A stretch of 64,000 nt of DNA from Fictibacillus sp. FJAT-27399 (lineage in GTDB: Bacteria > Bacillota > Bacilli > Bacillales > Fictibacillaceae). This document shows, piece by piece, positions 1 through 8,412 of the stretch. The DNA is taken from positions 128,664 to 192,663 of the forward strand of contig NZ_LMVC01000001.1 of the NCBI RefSeq assembly GCF_001510655.1, written 5' to 3'. The first letter of the stretch is position 1, and every line of letters starts with the position of its first letter. Made by a program: the position numbers and the translations under genes. The notes under the pieces were generated by a model. That model saw nothing but the letters and a program-made list of their open reading frames with translations. It was not told the DNA's origin and did not search any database.

Positions 1-731
1 AGCTATTGCTTAGCTGCGGACGGACCATCTCCATGGATGAAGCAGAGGCTTGGCTTCCTCCGCTCAAGCCAAATAAGATGATTGGCTTGGCATTAAACTA
101 TGCTGATCATGCGGAAGAACTCGGCTTGGATAAACCCGCTGAACCTGTTCTCTTTATTAAGCCGAACAGTTCTCTTGTCGGACATAAAGCACCGGTATAT
201 TATCCGGATGGCGCTACCTATATGCATTATGAAAATGAACTGGCTGTGGTCATCGGCAGGGAAGGCAGAAATATTAAAGCAAAGGACGCGATGAAATTTG
301 TAAGCGGTTACACCATTGCGAACGATGTAACGGTTCGGGATTTCGTAAACAACATGTACCGTCCGCCAGTTCGGGCAAAAGGACATGACACCTTCGGACC
401 GCTTGGGCCATATTTTGTTGATGCGGCGGATATCCCCGATCCTAACAATCTCGAACTAAGAACCTATGTAAACGGTGAACTGAGACAGCAGGGCAACACA
501 AAGAATTTGATCTATACCATATCTGAGCTGATCGAGTTCATTTCTTCCTTTATGACCCTTGAAGTGAATGACATCATCTGGACAGGGACTCCAAAGGGGA
601 TTTCTCACATTCATCCAGGTGATTCAGTACGGCTTGAAATCGATTATATTGGAAGTTTGGAAAATAAAATTCTTGATGGCCGCAATACTGGTACCGCGGC
701 AGGAGGGATGAAGCATGAGCAGCAGCTATGA
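1..731 (+). CDS. Fumarylacetoacetate hydrolase family protein, HpaG-type decarboxylase/isomerase (5' end outside window)
   Basis: In homoprotocatechuate degradation, HpaG-type proteins decarboxylate the ring-cleavage product and isomerise the resulting dienedioate. The FAH fold is visible: the nucleotide/substrate loop around IGLALNYADHAEELG, the metal-binding HYENELAVVIG segment (E-x-E) and NDVTVRDF, ending with the family's WTGTPKGI turn and a PGDSVRLEIDYIG strand. The reading frame is open to the left edge and the usual first residues of the family are absent, so the gene starts upstream; the TTG at 6 is only the first start-like codon inside the window. It overlaps hpaE by 17 bases, which indicates translational coupling. 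Family assignment is firm. The exact role is inferred from the hpaE, hpaB and hpaD neighbours. Confidence 0.85.
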   Translation, partial: LLLSCGRTISMDEAEAWLPPLKPNKMIGLALNYADHAEELGLDKPAEPVLFIKPNSSLVGHKAPVYYPDGATYMHYENELAVVIGREGRNIKAKDAMKFVSGYTIANDVTVRDFVNNMYRPPVRAKGHDTFGPLGPYFVDAADIPDPNNLELRTYVNGELRQQGNTKNLIYTISELIEFISSFMTLEVNDIIWTGTPKGISHIHPGDSVRLEIDYIGSLENKILDGRNTGTAAGGMKHEQQL

Positions 732-2229
732 AAAAACCGTCCTTCATTATATAAATGGTGAGTTTGTACCTTCAGCATCAGGAGAAACGTTTACAAATAT
801 CAATCCTTTTACAAATGAGGCGATTAATCCCGTAGCAGAAGGAACAAAAACAGAAATCGACTCGGCCGTTAAATCGGCGAAGGAGGCCTTCAAAACAGGA
901 ACCTGGGGAAAAATGAAGCTCAGTGATAGGCTGAAACACATTCATAGGATCGCGGACCTCATCGACCGGGATATTGAGCAGGTGGCACATCTGGAGTCCC
1001 TGGATACCGGCCTTCCGATATCACAGACGAAGAAAATGGTTGCAAGAGCTGCGGACAACTTCCGTTTTTATGCCGAGATGGTAAAGAACAGAATGGTGGG
1101 TGAAGCCTACCATGTGGACGATGAATTCATCAATTATACCATCCAGAAACCTGTAGGTGTAGCAGGCTTAATCACCCCTTGGAACGCACCGTTCATGCTT
1201 GAAACATGGAAAGTTGCCCCGGCTCTTGCTACGGGGAACACGGTTGTACTCAAGCCCGCTGAATGGTCGCCGCTGACGGCCAACAAGCTTGGAGAGATCA
1301 TTCATGAGGCAGGCCTTCCAGAAGGTGTGTTTAATATTGTTCATGGGTTTGGCGAAACTGCCGGTGCAGCATTGGTCGCACATCAGGATGTACAGCTGAT
1401 CTCGTTTACCGGTGAGACGAAGACAGGTTCGGAAATTATGCGGAACGGAGCAGATTCTCTTAAACGGTTCTCCATGGAGCTTGGCGGAAAATCACCAATC
1501 ATTGTGTTTAACGACTGTGACGTTGAACGTGCCCTTGATGCGTGTGTATGGGGGATCTTCTCTTTCAATGGTGAGAGGTGCACGGCGAACTCCAGACTGT
1601 TTGTTCAGGAATCAATAAGTGAAACCTTTATCAGCGCTTTAAAGAAAAGAGTTCTCAACATTATTGTTGGCGATCCTTCCCATGCAGATACCGAAGTAGG
1701 CCCTCTTATTCATAAGGATCATTATGAAAATGTAAAACGCTATCTGAAAATTGCTGAGGATGAAGGCAGTGAGGTATTTGCTGCTGAAGTGCCAAAGCAT
1801 CTTTCCACAGGCAACTTTATTCCGCCGACCCTCCTGTTGAATGTGAAGAATGACATGACGGTGGCACAGGAAGAAATATTCGGTCCGGTTTTAACGGTGA
1901 TGACCTTTCAGACAGAAGAAGAAGTGGTCGAGATGGCCAATGATGTGAAATATGGTCTTGCCGGCTATGTATGGACGAACGATATGAAAAAAGGACATCG
2001 TGTCGCTGGTGCCGTTGACGCTGGAATGCTGTGGGTGAACTCACAGAATGTTCGTGATTTGCGAATCCCATTTGGAGGTTCTAAATCATCCGGCATTGGA
2101 AGAGAAGGCGGGCATTATGCTTTTGAATTTTACACAGAAATGAAAGTCGTTCATGTGGCCGTCGGTGATCACCATATTCAGCAGTTCGGAAAAAAGAACA
2201 TAGCTGCTTCAGCGAATACCAACGCCTGA
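715..2229 (+). CDS. hpaE: 5-carboxymethyl-2-hydroxymuconate semialdehyde dehydrogenase
   Basis: NAD-dependent aldehyde dehydrogenase of 504 residues that oxidises the semialdehyde made by HpaD in the 4-hydroxyphenylacetate meta pathway. Typical ALDH features are present: the PWNAPFMLETWKVAPALA cofactor segment, the FTGETKTGSEIM motif, the catalytic base Glu255 in MELGGKSP and the nucleophile Cys289 in FNGERCTANSR, with IFGPVL and the PFGGSKSSGIGREGG C-terminal motif. Length is normal for HpaE. The start at 715 lies inside the preceding gene and has an upstream GGAGGG. The HpaE assignment rests on overall similarity plus the adjacent hpaB and hpaD; a general ALDH role is the alternative. Confidence 0.9.
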   Translation: MSSSYEKTVLHYINGEFVPSASGETFTNINPFTNEAINPVAEGTKTEIDSAVKSAKEAFKTGTWGKMKLSDRLKHIHRIADLIDRDIEQVAHLESLDTGLPISQTKKMVARAADNFRFYAEMVKNRMVGEAYHVDDEFINYTIQKPVGVAGLITPWNAPFMLETWKVAPALATGNTVVLKPAEWSPLTANKLGEIIHEAGLPEGVFNIVHGFGETAGAALVAHQDVQLISFTGETKTGSEIMRNGADSLKRFSMELGGKSPIIVFNDCDVERALDACVWGIFSFNGERCTANSRLFVQESISETFISALKKRVLNIIVGDPSHADTEVGPLIHKDHYENVKRYLKIAEDEGSEVFAAEVPKHLSTGNFIPPTLLLNVKNDMTVAQEEIFGPVLTVMTFQTEEEVVEMANDVKYGLAGYVWTNDMKKGHRVAGAVDAGMLWVNSQNVRDLRIPFGGSKSSGIGREGGHYAFEFYTEMKVVHVAVGDHHIQQFGKKNIAASANTNA

Positions 2230-2273
2230 GACCAGAACGCTAGCAAGCTACTAATATCCGGGAGGGAATGACA

Positions 2274-3749
2274 TTGCCTGCACGCACGGGAGAACAATAT
2301 ATCAACGGTTTAAAAACGGCAAACAACAACGTTTGGATTCATGGAAAACGAGTAACAGATGTAACAGAACATCCTGCCTTAAGGAACGTGGTACGTTCGA
2401 TTGCCAATCTATTCGATCTCCAGCATGAAAAAGCGGATAAAATGCTCTACACCTCAGATACAACAGGAGATAAAGTCGGTTTATCTTTTATCGCCCCTAA
2501 AACCAAGGACGATTTAATCGCGCGCCGTGAAATGTTTACAGAATGGGCGCGGTACACGGGCGGAATGATGGGGCGCACACCAGATTACTTGAATACGAGT
2601 GTCATGGCGTTTGGTACAGCAGATTCGTTTTTTGCTCAGGGAGACCCGATGTTTGCGGAGAACGCCAGAAACTATTATCACTATTGCCGTGAAAACGATA
2701 TTAGCCTCACACATACGCTCATCCATCCGCAGACTAACCGTTCGAAAAAACAATCAGAACAAAAGGATCCTTTTCTGTCTGCAAGAATCGTAGAAAAGAA
2801 CAAAGAGGGAATCGTGATAAAAGGGGCGCGTCTGTTAGCCACGCTGGGCGGTGTGACGGACGAGATCGTCGTGTTCCCTTCTACCCTGAACAAAGCGGCA
2901 TCTGAGGATGATCCATACGCAATGGCTTTCGCGATTCCCAACAACACAGAAGGCTTGAAGTTCCTGTGCCGTGAATCATTTGACCAAGGAAGAAACCAGT
3001 GGGATCACCCATTGAGTTCAAGATTTGAAGAGAGCGATGCGATCGTTGTGTTTGATAACGTGCTAGTTCCGTGGGACCGTGTGTTTGTCGGGGGAAGCTC
3101 TGACATCTGTAATCGTACGTACGTGGAAACAAATGCGATCGTGCATATGGCCCATCAGGTAGTAGCTAAAAATACGGTAAAAACGGAATTCGTTCTCGGC
3201 ATCATCTTAAGCATTATGGATGCGATCGGCATCGATGTGTTTCCGCACGTAAAAGAAAAAGCGTCAGAGGTCATGCTCATTCTTGAAACGATGCAATCTC
3301 ATCTGTTCCGTGCTGAACAAAATGCATCCCTTGATGCCTATGGAAACATGACCCCGGATTTTGCTCCGCTCAATGCAGCTCGAAACTGGTTCCCTAAAAT
3401 GTATCAGCGGATGGTGGAAATCGTACGAATCTTAGGGGCCTCCGGCTTAATGGGGATACCGACAGAGTCTGACTTTGAAGCGGAAGACATCGGGGAACTC
3501 GTACACCGCTACACACAGGGAGCGAACATCAATGGCTATGAAAGGGTACAGCTTTTCAGGCTTGCATGGGATGTTTGCATGAGCTCCTTTGGCGGCAGGC
3601 AGGCGCTTTACGAATATTATTTCTTTGGCGATCCCGCACGCATGTCCAACATTTATTATGATGGCTTCAACAAGGAACCGTACAAACAAATGGTCCAGGA
3701 ATTCTTGAGCCGTGTGAAAACCGCCGACCACAACTATGCTCGTATTTAA
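2274..3749 (+). CDS. hpaB: 4-hydroxyphenylacetate 3-monooxygenase, oxygenase component
   Basis: FADH2-dependent hydroxylase that converts 4-hydroxyphenylacetate to 3,4-dihydroxyphenylacetate, the first step of the pathway. The protein begins PARTGEQYINGL and carries the acyl-CoA-dehydrogenase-like fold of HpaB/PvcC enzymes, with the HPQTNRSK active-site loop, the VPWDRVFV segment and a C-terminal helix ending in RVKTADHNYARI. It is about 491 residues, normal for the short Gram-positive HpaB. Start choice: GGGAGGG at 2260-2266 is only one base from the ATG at 2268 but seven bases from the in-frame TTG at 2274, so TTG is preferred. The flavin reductase partner HpaC is not in the window. Confidence 0.93.
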   Translation: MPARTGEQYINGLKTANNNVWIHGKRVTDVTEHPALRNVVRSIANLFDLQHEKADKMLYTSDTTGDKVGLSFIAPKTKDDLIARREMFTEWARYTGGMMGRTPDYLNTSVMAFGTADSFFAQGDPMFAENARNYYHYCRENDISLTHTLIHPQTNRSKKQSEQKDPFLSARIVEKNKEGIVIKGARLLATLGGVTDEIVVFPSTLNKAASEDDPYAMAFAIPNNTEGLKFLCRESFDQGRNQWDHPLSSRFEESDAIVVFDNVLVPWDRVFVGGSSDICNRTYVETNAIVHMAHQVVAKNTVKTEFVLGIILSIMDAIGIDVFPHVKEKASEVMLILETMQSHLFRAEQNASLDAYGNMTPDFAPLNAARNWFPKMYQRMVEIVRILGASGLMGIPTESDFEAEDIGELVHRYTQGANINGYERVQLFRLAWDVCMSSFGGRQALYEYYFFGDPARMSNIYYDGFNKEPYKQMVQEFLSRVKTADHNYARI

Positions 3750-3760
3750 GGAGGTGCTTT

Positions 3761-4744
3761 ATGGACTTTAATATCATTCGAGTGGCCCGGATAGTCATGA
3801 ACGTGACCGACTTGAACGCTTCCCGAGATTTCTATGTCAATGCGTTAGGCTTTATTGAGACGGAAAGCGATGGACAGCACATTTATTTAAGGGGCCTGGA
3901 AGAACACTGTCATCATTGCCTCGTACTGAAGAAAGCGGATCAGCCAGGTGTCCATTCCATCGGCTATAAAGTTTGGCATGAAGAAGATCTTGAGAAGATT
4001 GAGAGACTTTTCAAAGGAAGAAATCTTTTTACGCAGTGGGAGGAGGCGGGTAAGCAAAGAGCGCTGGGCCGCGTTCTTAAGGCAACAGATCCTTCTGGTA
4101 TGCCGCTTGAATTCTTTTCAAAAATGGAAACGGTGGAACGCTGCCTGCAAAAGTACGATCTATACAAGGGAGCACGTATCCAGAGGATTGACCATGTTAA
4201 CTGCATGGTACCTGATGTGGAGAAGGCTGTCGCTTTTTATACTGATGAACTTGGCTTCCGCTGTTCAGAGTATACGGCTACAGAGGACGACAGAACATGG
4301 GCTGCCTGGCTCCATCGCAAACCATCTGTCCACGACATCGCCTTTATGAACGGAGAGGGGCCCCGTCTGCATCATATCGGTTTCTGGCTTTCTGATCCCA
4401 TGAGCCTTATTCATTCTTGTGATGTGCTGGCAAGCATGGGATATGCCGATTGTATCGAGAGGGGACCTGGGCGCCATGGTTTATCGAACGCTTTTTTCCT
4501 CTATATTCGGGATCCTGATGGAAACCGGCTGGAACTATATAATGGAGACTATTTAACGTGCGACCCTGATTTCGAGCCGGTTAAATGGGATATTAATGAC
4601 CCCCGGCGCCAGACGTTCTGGGGGCATAAGGCACCTGACAGCTGGTTTGAAGAAGCAACGGAATTTATTCAGCAGGAGAGCGGCTTGCCTGTCGGACAGT
4701 CTAAAGCCGTCCTTGCTCAGCAAAAACCTGATTTTGTGACATGA
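3761..4744 (+). CDS. hpaD: 3,4-dihydroxyphenylacetate 2,3-dioxygenase (extradiol, VOC superfamily)
   Basis: Ring-cleavage enzyme that opens homoprotocatechuate to 5-carboxymethyl-2-hydroxymuconate semialdehyde. It has two tandem VOC (glyoxalase-like) domains, residues about 5-115 and 140-270. The metal site is in the second domain: His145 in RIDHVN, His204/205 in RLHHIGF and Glu258 in RLELYNGD, the 2-His-1-Glu set of type I extradiol dioxygenases. Length of 327 residues is near the family norm. AAGGAGGT at 3748-3755 overlaps the hpaB stop and gives an ideal start at 3761. It is the last gene of the operon, followed by a strong terminator. The metal (Mn or Fe) cannot be told from sequence. Confidence 0.93.
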   Translation: MDFNIIRVARIVMNVTDLNASRDFYVNALGFIETESDGQHIYLRGLEEHCHHCLVLKKADQPGVHSIGYKVWHEEDLEKIERLFKGRNLFTQWEEAGKQRALGRVLKATDPSGMPLEFFSKMETVERCLQKYDLYKGARIQRIDHVNCMVPDVEKAVAFYTDELGFRCSEYTATEDDRTWAAWLHRKPSVHDIAFMNGEGPRLHHIGFWLSDPMSLIHSCDVLASMGYADCIERGPGRHGLSNAFFLYIRDPDGNRLELYNGDYLTCDPDFEPVKWDINDPRRQTFWGHKAPDSWFEEATEFIQQESGLPVGQSKAVLAQQKPDFVT

Positions 4745-4767
4745 TACAGCGTGGAAATAGAGAGGAG

Positions 4768-4803
4768 CTGTCATAAGAGTAGTTATCTTATGACAGTTTT
4801 TTT
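4768..4803 (+). terminator. Rho-independent terminator of the hpa operon
   Basis: Perfect 11-bp stem CTGTCATAAGA / TCTTATGACAG at 4768-4778 and 4786-4796, followed by a seven-T run. It lies 24 bases after the hpaD stop. Confidence 0.9.
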
Positions 4804-4898
4804 GAAATTTCTTGCTGTATCCGTTACTTACCAAACCAGTTTATGAGAAGATAAAATGGTACATAAAAATTCTCGGATGAAGAAGGGAGCACTTTCAA

Positions 4899-5354
4899 AT
4901 GGCCAAACCGGAAATACCTGCTCAGCTTTCCACAGAACTTTTTGAATATCTGCAGGGGGAGAAACTTGTGCTGCTCGGTACGGTTGATGCAGAAACGAAG
5001 GCCCCAGGAATTTCTGCCATATCATGGGTAAAAAGCTGTGACGAAAAAAGAATCAGGTTTACAGTAACGAACAACTCGAGAATTGTGGCTAACATTAAGA
5101 AGAATCCACAGGTTGTCTTAACCATTGTCGGACTGGAGAGCGTGTATTCCATCAATGGGAAAGCTGCTGTTCTTGAGGGAAAAATGGAAGGTGTGCCACT
5201 AAAACTTGCCAAGATTGAAGTGGTGATCGATCATGTCTTTGAAAGTATGTTCTGGGGAGCAAAGATTGTTCAGGAACCGGAGTATGAAAAGACCACGAAC
5301 GCGGAAAAGGCAAAAGAACTCGATCTGCAGGTATACGAAGCACTAATGAAATAA
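4899..5354 (+). CDS. Pyridoxamine 5'-phosphate oxidase-like FMN-binding protein
   Basis: Protein of 151 residues with the split-barrel fold of the PNPOx-like flavin-binding family. An N-terminal ELFEYLQGEKLVLLGTVDA strand-turn is followed by a substrate-facing ISAISWVKSC segment, then NSRIVANIKKNPQVVLTI, the family's helix-strand pair, and a C-terminal acidic helix. No catalytic signature of genuine PdxH is visible, so the substrate is unknown; such proteins bind FMN or F420-type cofactors. AAGAAGGGA lies 11 bases upstream of the ATG. It is a single gene between two terminators. Its lack of link to the hpa operon is inferred from the terminator at 4768. Confidence 0.75.
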   Translation: MAKPEIPAQLSTELFEYLQGEKLVLLGTVDAETKAPGISAISWVKSCDEKRIRFTVTNNSRIVANIKKNPQVVLTIVGLESVYSINGKAAVLEGKMEGVPLKLAKIEVVIDHVFESMFWGAKIVQEPEYEKTTNAEKAKELDLQVYEALMK

Positions 5355-5380
5355 GATAGCAAAAAACCTATCCGTTCGTT

Positions 5381-5441
5381 CTGAAGTGACCCCAAAAAGC
5401 TGTCTAACTTTTTGGGGTCACTTCAGAATGGATGGTTTTTT
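5381..5441 (+). terminator. Long perfect inverted repeat with T-run, likely terminator
   Basis: A 19-bp perfect stem, CTGAAGTGACCCCAAAAAG at 5381-5399 with its complement at 5408-5426, is followed a few bases later by TTTTTT. It can terminate the gene at 4899. The arm sequence resembles IS3-family terminal repeats, so it may be an IS relic reused as a terminator. Confidence 0.7.
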
Positions 5442-5589
5442 GTTGCGTGTTTACTAGGACTAATTGAGTGAATATGGTAAACTAGGTGAAAAGTCTGTCT
5501 AATTTTGGCGATAATTTAGACGGGCATAATGAGATTAAATAAAGGCTGAAATGGAAACGATGATAGCTATATAGAAGGGAGACCGGGCT

Positions 5590-6192
5590 ATGAATTGGAG
5601 TGAGTGGAAAACTTATCTTTCGCAGGAAAACATACTGCATTTTTTAGAGCAATACCGGGATTTAGGCTTCTTGCCCGGCGTGCTTCTCCCGCTGCTTGAG
5701 GCCATTATTCCCGTATTGCCGCTGTTCATTATCGTAGCTGGAAACGCTGCGGCCTACGGATTCTGGATGGGAGCCCTCTTTTCCTGGCTGGGCGCAGTAA
5801 TCGGTTCGCTGATTGTGTTCTTTTTGGTACGGAAATTGGGCCAGCAAAGATTTCTGCATTTTATTACAAAGCATCATAAGATTGAAAAGCTGCTGGGATG
5901 GATGGAACGCCGTGGTTTCGGCACACTCTTCCTCATCTACTGTTTTCCATTTACGCCTTCTGCTTTGATCAATGTCATTGCCGGTTTGTCCCGGATCAAC
6001 CAAAAGACATTCATTTTATCCGTAGCTCTTGGGAAGCTCGTAATGATCGCCATCATCTCCTTCATCGGCTATGATTTTTTGGATGTGATAAAAAATCCAT
6101 TGAAACTAGGGCTCACGGTATTTGGCATCTTAGTCCTCTGGCTTGGCGGAAAAGTTGTCGAATCGAGAATGAAACAAAGCCATCAGGCGTAA
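5590..6192 (+). CDS. TVP38/TMEM64 (SNARE-associated/DedA-like) family membrane protein
   Basis: Integral membrane protein of 200 residues. Hydrophobic segments lie at about 27-50, 53-75, 110-135, 140-165 and 172-190. The VTT-domain core is present: a GVLLPLLEAIIPVLPL reentrant loop, GALFSWLGAVIGSLIVFFLVRKLGQ, and FLIYCFPFTPSALINVIAGLSRI, the proline-rich loop typical of the family. Members are thought to act in membrane homeostasis, with lipid or undecaprenyl-phosphate transport proposed for relatives, but nothing here fixes a substrate. GAAGGGAGA 6-14 bases upstream supports the ATG at 5590. It stands alone between terminators. Confidence 0.8.
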   Translation: MNWSEWKTYLSQENILHFLEQYRDLGFLPGVLLPLLEAIIPVLPLFIIVAGNAAAYGFWMGALFSWLGAVIGSLIVFFLVRKLGQQRFLHFITKHHKIEKLLGWMERRGFGTLFLIYCFPFTPSALINVIAGLSRINQKTFILSVALGKLVMIAIISFIGYDFLDVIKNPLKLGLTVFGILVLWLGGKVVESRMKQSHQA

Positions 6193-6226
6193 ATCAACCA
6201 TTGATTTGCGCCTTGCGCTGTTTTTA
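6186..6226 (+). terminator. Probable terminator overlapping the stop of the TVP38 gene
   Basis: Inverted repeat GGCGTAAATCAA / TTGATTTGCGCC (one G-T pair) at 6186-6197 and 6201-6212. A short GCGC hairpin follows, then TGTTTTT. The T-run is offset from the main stem, so confidence is limited. Confidence 0.45.
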
Positions 6227-6309
6227 GCAAGTTTGCTGGGAACAAATAGATAAACAAAGAATATAGTAAGTTTACACCTTACTTATTTGCAGGATGGGAA
6301 AGGATACTC

Positions 6310-7056
6310 ATGATTACTTATAAGTCAAAAAGAGATATTGAAAAAATGCACAAAGCCGGACAGCTGCTGGCGAATTGCCACAAAGAGATCAAGAAACTCA
6401 TCAAGCCGGGTATTTCAACACTTGAAATTGATGCTTTTGTGGAGAGGTTTCTTAAAGAACACGGAGCAACTCCTGAACAAAAAGGTTATCAGGGATATCC
6501 TTTTGCCACTTGTGCTTCTGTGAACGATGTCATCTGCCACGGATTTCCGAACAAGAAGAAACTGAAATCAGGAGACATCGTGACGATTGACATGGTCGTG
6601 AAATTAAACGGCTGGCTTGCTGATTCCGCGTGGTCGTATACTGTAGGGGAAGTATCTGAAATAGCGCGCCATCTGATGGAGGCCACCGAAAAATCACTTT
6701 ATCTCGGCATTGAAAAAGCTGTGATTGGCAACCGGATCGGAGACATCTCTCATGCCATCCAGCAGTATGCAGAAGGAGAAGGGCTTTCAGTCGTCCGCGA
6801 GTTTATCGGACATGGGATCGGACGGGTGATGCATGAGGATCCTCAAGTGCCGCACGCCGGTACAAAAGGAACAGGCACCCTCTTAAAAGAAGGAATAGTC
6901 CTTACGATCGAGCCGATGCTGAACACAGGCAAACGCTATGTGAAAATAGATAATGACGGATGGACCGCCCGTACGTTTGATGGCTCGCTATCCACTCAAT
7001 ATGAGCATACGATTGCCATAACAAAAGAAGGTCCGCTCATTCTGACTGCTCAATAA
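6310..7056 (+). CDS. map: Methionine aminopeptidase, type I (second, YflG-like paralogue)
   Basis: Removes the initiator methionine from nascent proteins. At 248 residues it is a plain type I enzyme without a zinc-finger extension. The pita-bread fold motifs are visible: VNDVICHGFP, DIVTIDMVV and DSAWSYTVG (metal Asp residues, but with a tryptophan in the segment usually read as D-x-A-x-T), FIGHGIGRVMHEDPQVPH (catalytic and metal His), LTIEPML (metal Glu) and the final QYEHTIAIT with the last Glu ligand. Its isolated position, away from the ribosomal-protein operon where the essential copy usually lies, suggests the dispensable YflG-type copy. The start has a modest AGGATGGGAAAGGA upstream. 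Confidence 0.9.
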   Translation: MITYKSKRDIEKMHKAGQLLANCHKEIKKLIKPGISTLEIDAFVERFLKEHGATPEQKGYQGYPFATCASVNDVICHGFPNKKKLKSGDIVTIDMVVKLNGWLADSAWSYTVGEVSEIARHLMEATEKSLYLGIEKAVIGNRIGDISHAIQQYAEGEGLSVVREFIGHGIGRVMHEDPQVPHAGTKGTGTLLKEGIVLTIEPMLNTGKRYVKIDNDGWTARTFDGSLSTQYEHTIAITKEGPLILTAQ

Positions 7057-7079
7057 TATGCAATGTAAATAAAAAGATA

Positions 7080-7128
7080 AAAACACGAGGAACTGGCTGG
7101 AAAAGCACTGGTTCCTCGTGTTTTTTTA
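7080..7128 (+). terminator. Terminator after map
   Basis: Stem AACACGAGGAAC (7082-7093) / GTTCCTCGTGTT (7111-7122), with flanking A and T runs. Confidence 0.9.
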
Positions 7129-7225
7129 TCTTATGAAACTTCAGTAAGTGAATATGTCCATCTGAGTCGGGAGATTTCATACTGTTGTATGCCTGAAAAG
7201 CATACACTCAGCTATTGCTTTGTTT

Positions 7226-7296
7226 AAGATGAAAATACCCGCGAAAATAGAGCATTTACCCGCCGAAACGGAGAAAATACCCTCCAAAACACCTTT
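7226..7296. repeat. Short degenerate direct repeats (GAAAATACCC-type) in the map-folD gap
   Basis: GAAAATACCCGC, a shortened ATTTACCCGCC unit and GAGAAAATACCCTCC recur at irregular short spacing. The rest of the 7130-7328 gap shows only a small GTATGC/GCATAC hairpin near 7186-7204 and no coding frame with a ribosome binding site. Confidence 0.45.
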
Positions 7297-7328
7297 ATGG
7301 TCAACTTGACGGCTCTAAGCGGTCCACA

Positions 7329-7366
7329 AAAAAACTGATCTGCGAAAATTCACGGATCAGTTTTTT
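7329..7366 (-). terminator. Terminator of folD (can work on both strands)
   Basis: Stem AAAAAACTGATC / GATCAGTTTTTT at 7329-7340 and 7355-7366, six bases past the folD stop. Confidence 0.85.
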
Positions 7367-7371
7367 CTATA

Positions 7372-8220
7372 TTACTTATTCTCCAGTTTTTTCTCAGCTG
7401 CATCCACTGTATGTTTCAGCAGCATCGCGATAGTGACTGGACCGACACCGCCTGGAACAGGGGTGATGGCTCCGGCATTTTTCTCGCATTCTTCGTAATC
7501 AGCATCGCCAATGTTGCCCGGATTATAGCCGGCGTCCATGACAACGGCCCCTCGCTTGATCCAATCTCCTTGGATGAACTTAGGCTTTCCTACGGCCGCT
7601 ACGACAATATCGGCCTGTTTTATGATCTCATTCAAATTTTGAGTGTAGGAATGACAGGTGGTTACAGTAGCGTTTCGGTTAAGGAGCAGCATGGAAACCG
7701 GTTTGCCGAGTATAGGGCTCCTGCCGACAACGACAGCGTGCTTGCCTTCAATCGAAATGTCATAGTAATCCATAATGGCCATAATGGCTGCAGGCGTACA
7801 GGATGGATAGCTGCCAAATCCGAACGAAGTCTGTCCAAATCCCCAGCTCGTTACGCCATCCACATCCTTTTCAATGTCGATCGCTTCAAACGCGGCTCTT
7901 TCATCAATATGGGAAGGTACAGGATGCTGAAGAAGGATGCCATGCACGTTCTCATCCTGATTCAATTCATGGATAGTGTTTAATAGATCTTCCGTGGTGA
8001 TCTCTGCTGAAAGATGAATCCTTTTTGATAGGATCCCTAGCTTTTCACAAGCGTTGCCTTTCATTTTCACGTATGTAGCAGAAGAAGGGTCTTCTCCTAC
8101 TAAAACAGTTGCCAGACACGGTGTGGTGCCTTGGCTGGTTAATGACGAAACTCTTTCTTTTAACTGTTCTTTAATTTCTGCTGCGACACGGGTGCCATCG
8201 AGTATTAGCTTGTTTTCCAT
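7372..8220 (-). CDS. folD: Bifunctional methylenetetrahydrofolate dehydrogenase / methenyltetrahydrofolate cyclohydrolase
   Basis: Cytosolic one-carbon enzyme that interconverts 5,10-methylene- and 10-formyl-THF, supplying purine synthesis. It has 282 residues, the normal length. The FolD signatures are present: YVKMKGNACEKLGI with the catalytic Lys, the QHPVPSHID loop (usually QLPLP; here QHPVP), the VDG segment, the Rossmann motif VVVGRSPILGKPV and the C-terminal PVPGGVGPVTIAMLL. AGGAGGT sits 5 bases upstream of the ATG. Expression appears to be controlled by a ZTP riboswitch in the leader, which fits the role in purine-linked folate metabolism. Confidence 0.95.
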   Translation of the reverse strand: MENKLILDGTRVAAEIKEQLKERVSSLTSQGTTPCLATVLVGEDPSSATYVKMKGNACEKLGILSKRIHLSAEITTEDLLNTIHELNQDENVHGILLQHPVPSHIDERAAFEAIDIEKDVDGVTSWGFGQTSFGFGSYPSCTPAAIMAIMDYYDISIEGKHAVVVGRSPILGKPVSMLLLNRNATVTTCHSYTQNLNEIIKQADIVVAAVGKPKFIQGDWIKRGAVVMDAGYNPGNIGDADYEECEKNAGAITPVPGGVGPVTIAMLLKHTVDAAEKKLENK

Positions 8221-8241
8221 CCAATTACCTCCTGAGAATAG

Positions 8242-8280
8242 AAAAAAGGCAAGGAATATACACAGTGATTCCTTACCTTT
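8242..8280 (-). terminator. Intrinsic terminator in the folD leader (riboswitch expression platform)
   Basis: On the minus strand, AAGGTAAGGAAT pairs with ATTCCTTGCCTT and runs into TTTTTT, directly after the aptamer and before the folD ribosome binding site. Confidence 0.85.
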
Positions 8281-8360
8281 GCCCAGACGAACGGCTTTTT
8301 AGGTTAAAAAAATGCAGCTTCCTTGTGGTCAATTCCACACGTTCTCGTCAGTTGCTGCCC
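8281..8360 (-). promoter_or_regulatory. ZTP (pfl motif) riboswitch aptamer upstream of folD
   Basis: On the minus strand the region begins GGGCAGCAACTGACGA, has a hairpin GTGTGG-aattga-CCACA, then GGAAGCTGC, which closes against GGGCAGC. It ends with CCGTTCGTCTGGGC. The pfl pseudoknot is preserved by complementary change: GACGA in the 5' part pairs with TCGTC just before TGGGC, where the usual family pair is GGCG/CGCC. The position before folD is the classic setting for this riboswitch. Confidence 0.85.
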
Positions 8361-8382
8361 TCTTATTTCTTATGTTGCTTTC

Positions 8383-8412
8383 ATTATACATCAAGTTTTC
8401 CCACAGATTCAA
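8383..8412 (-). promoter_or_regulatory. Sigma-A promoter of folD
   Basis: On the minus strand, TTGAAT (8407-8412), an 18-base spacer and TATAAT (8383-8388). Transcription would start about 15-20 bases before the ZTP aptamer. Confidence 0.7.

Noticed and set aside
7411-7983. 190-codon plus-strand frame
   Set aside because: Fully antisense to folD, which is certain; no start signal.
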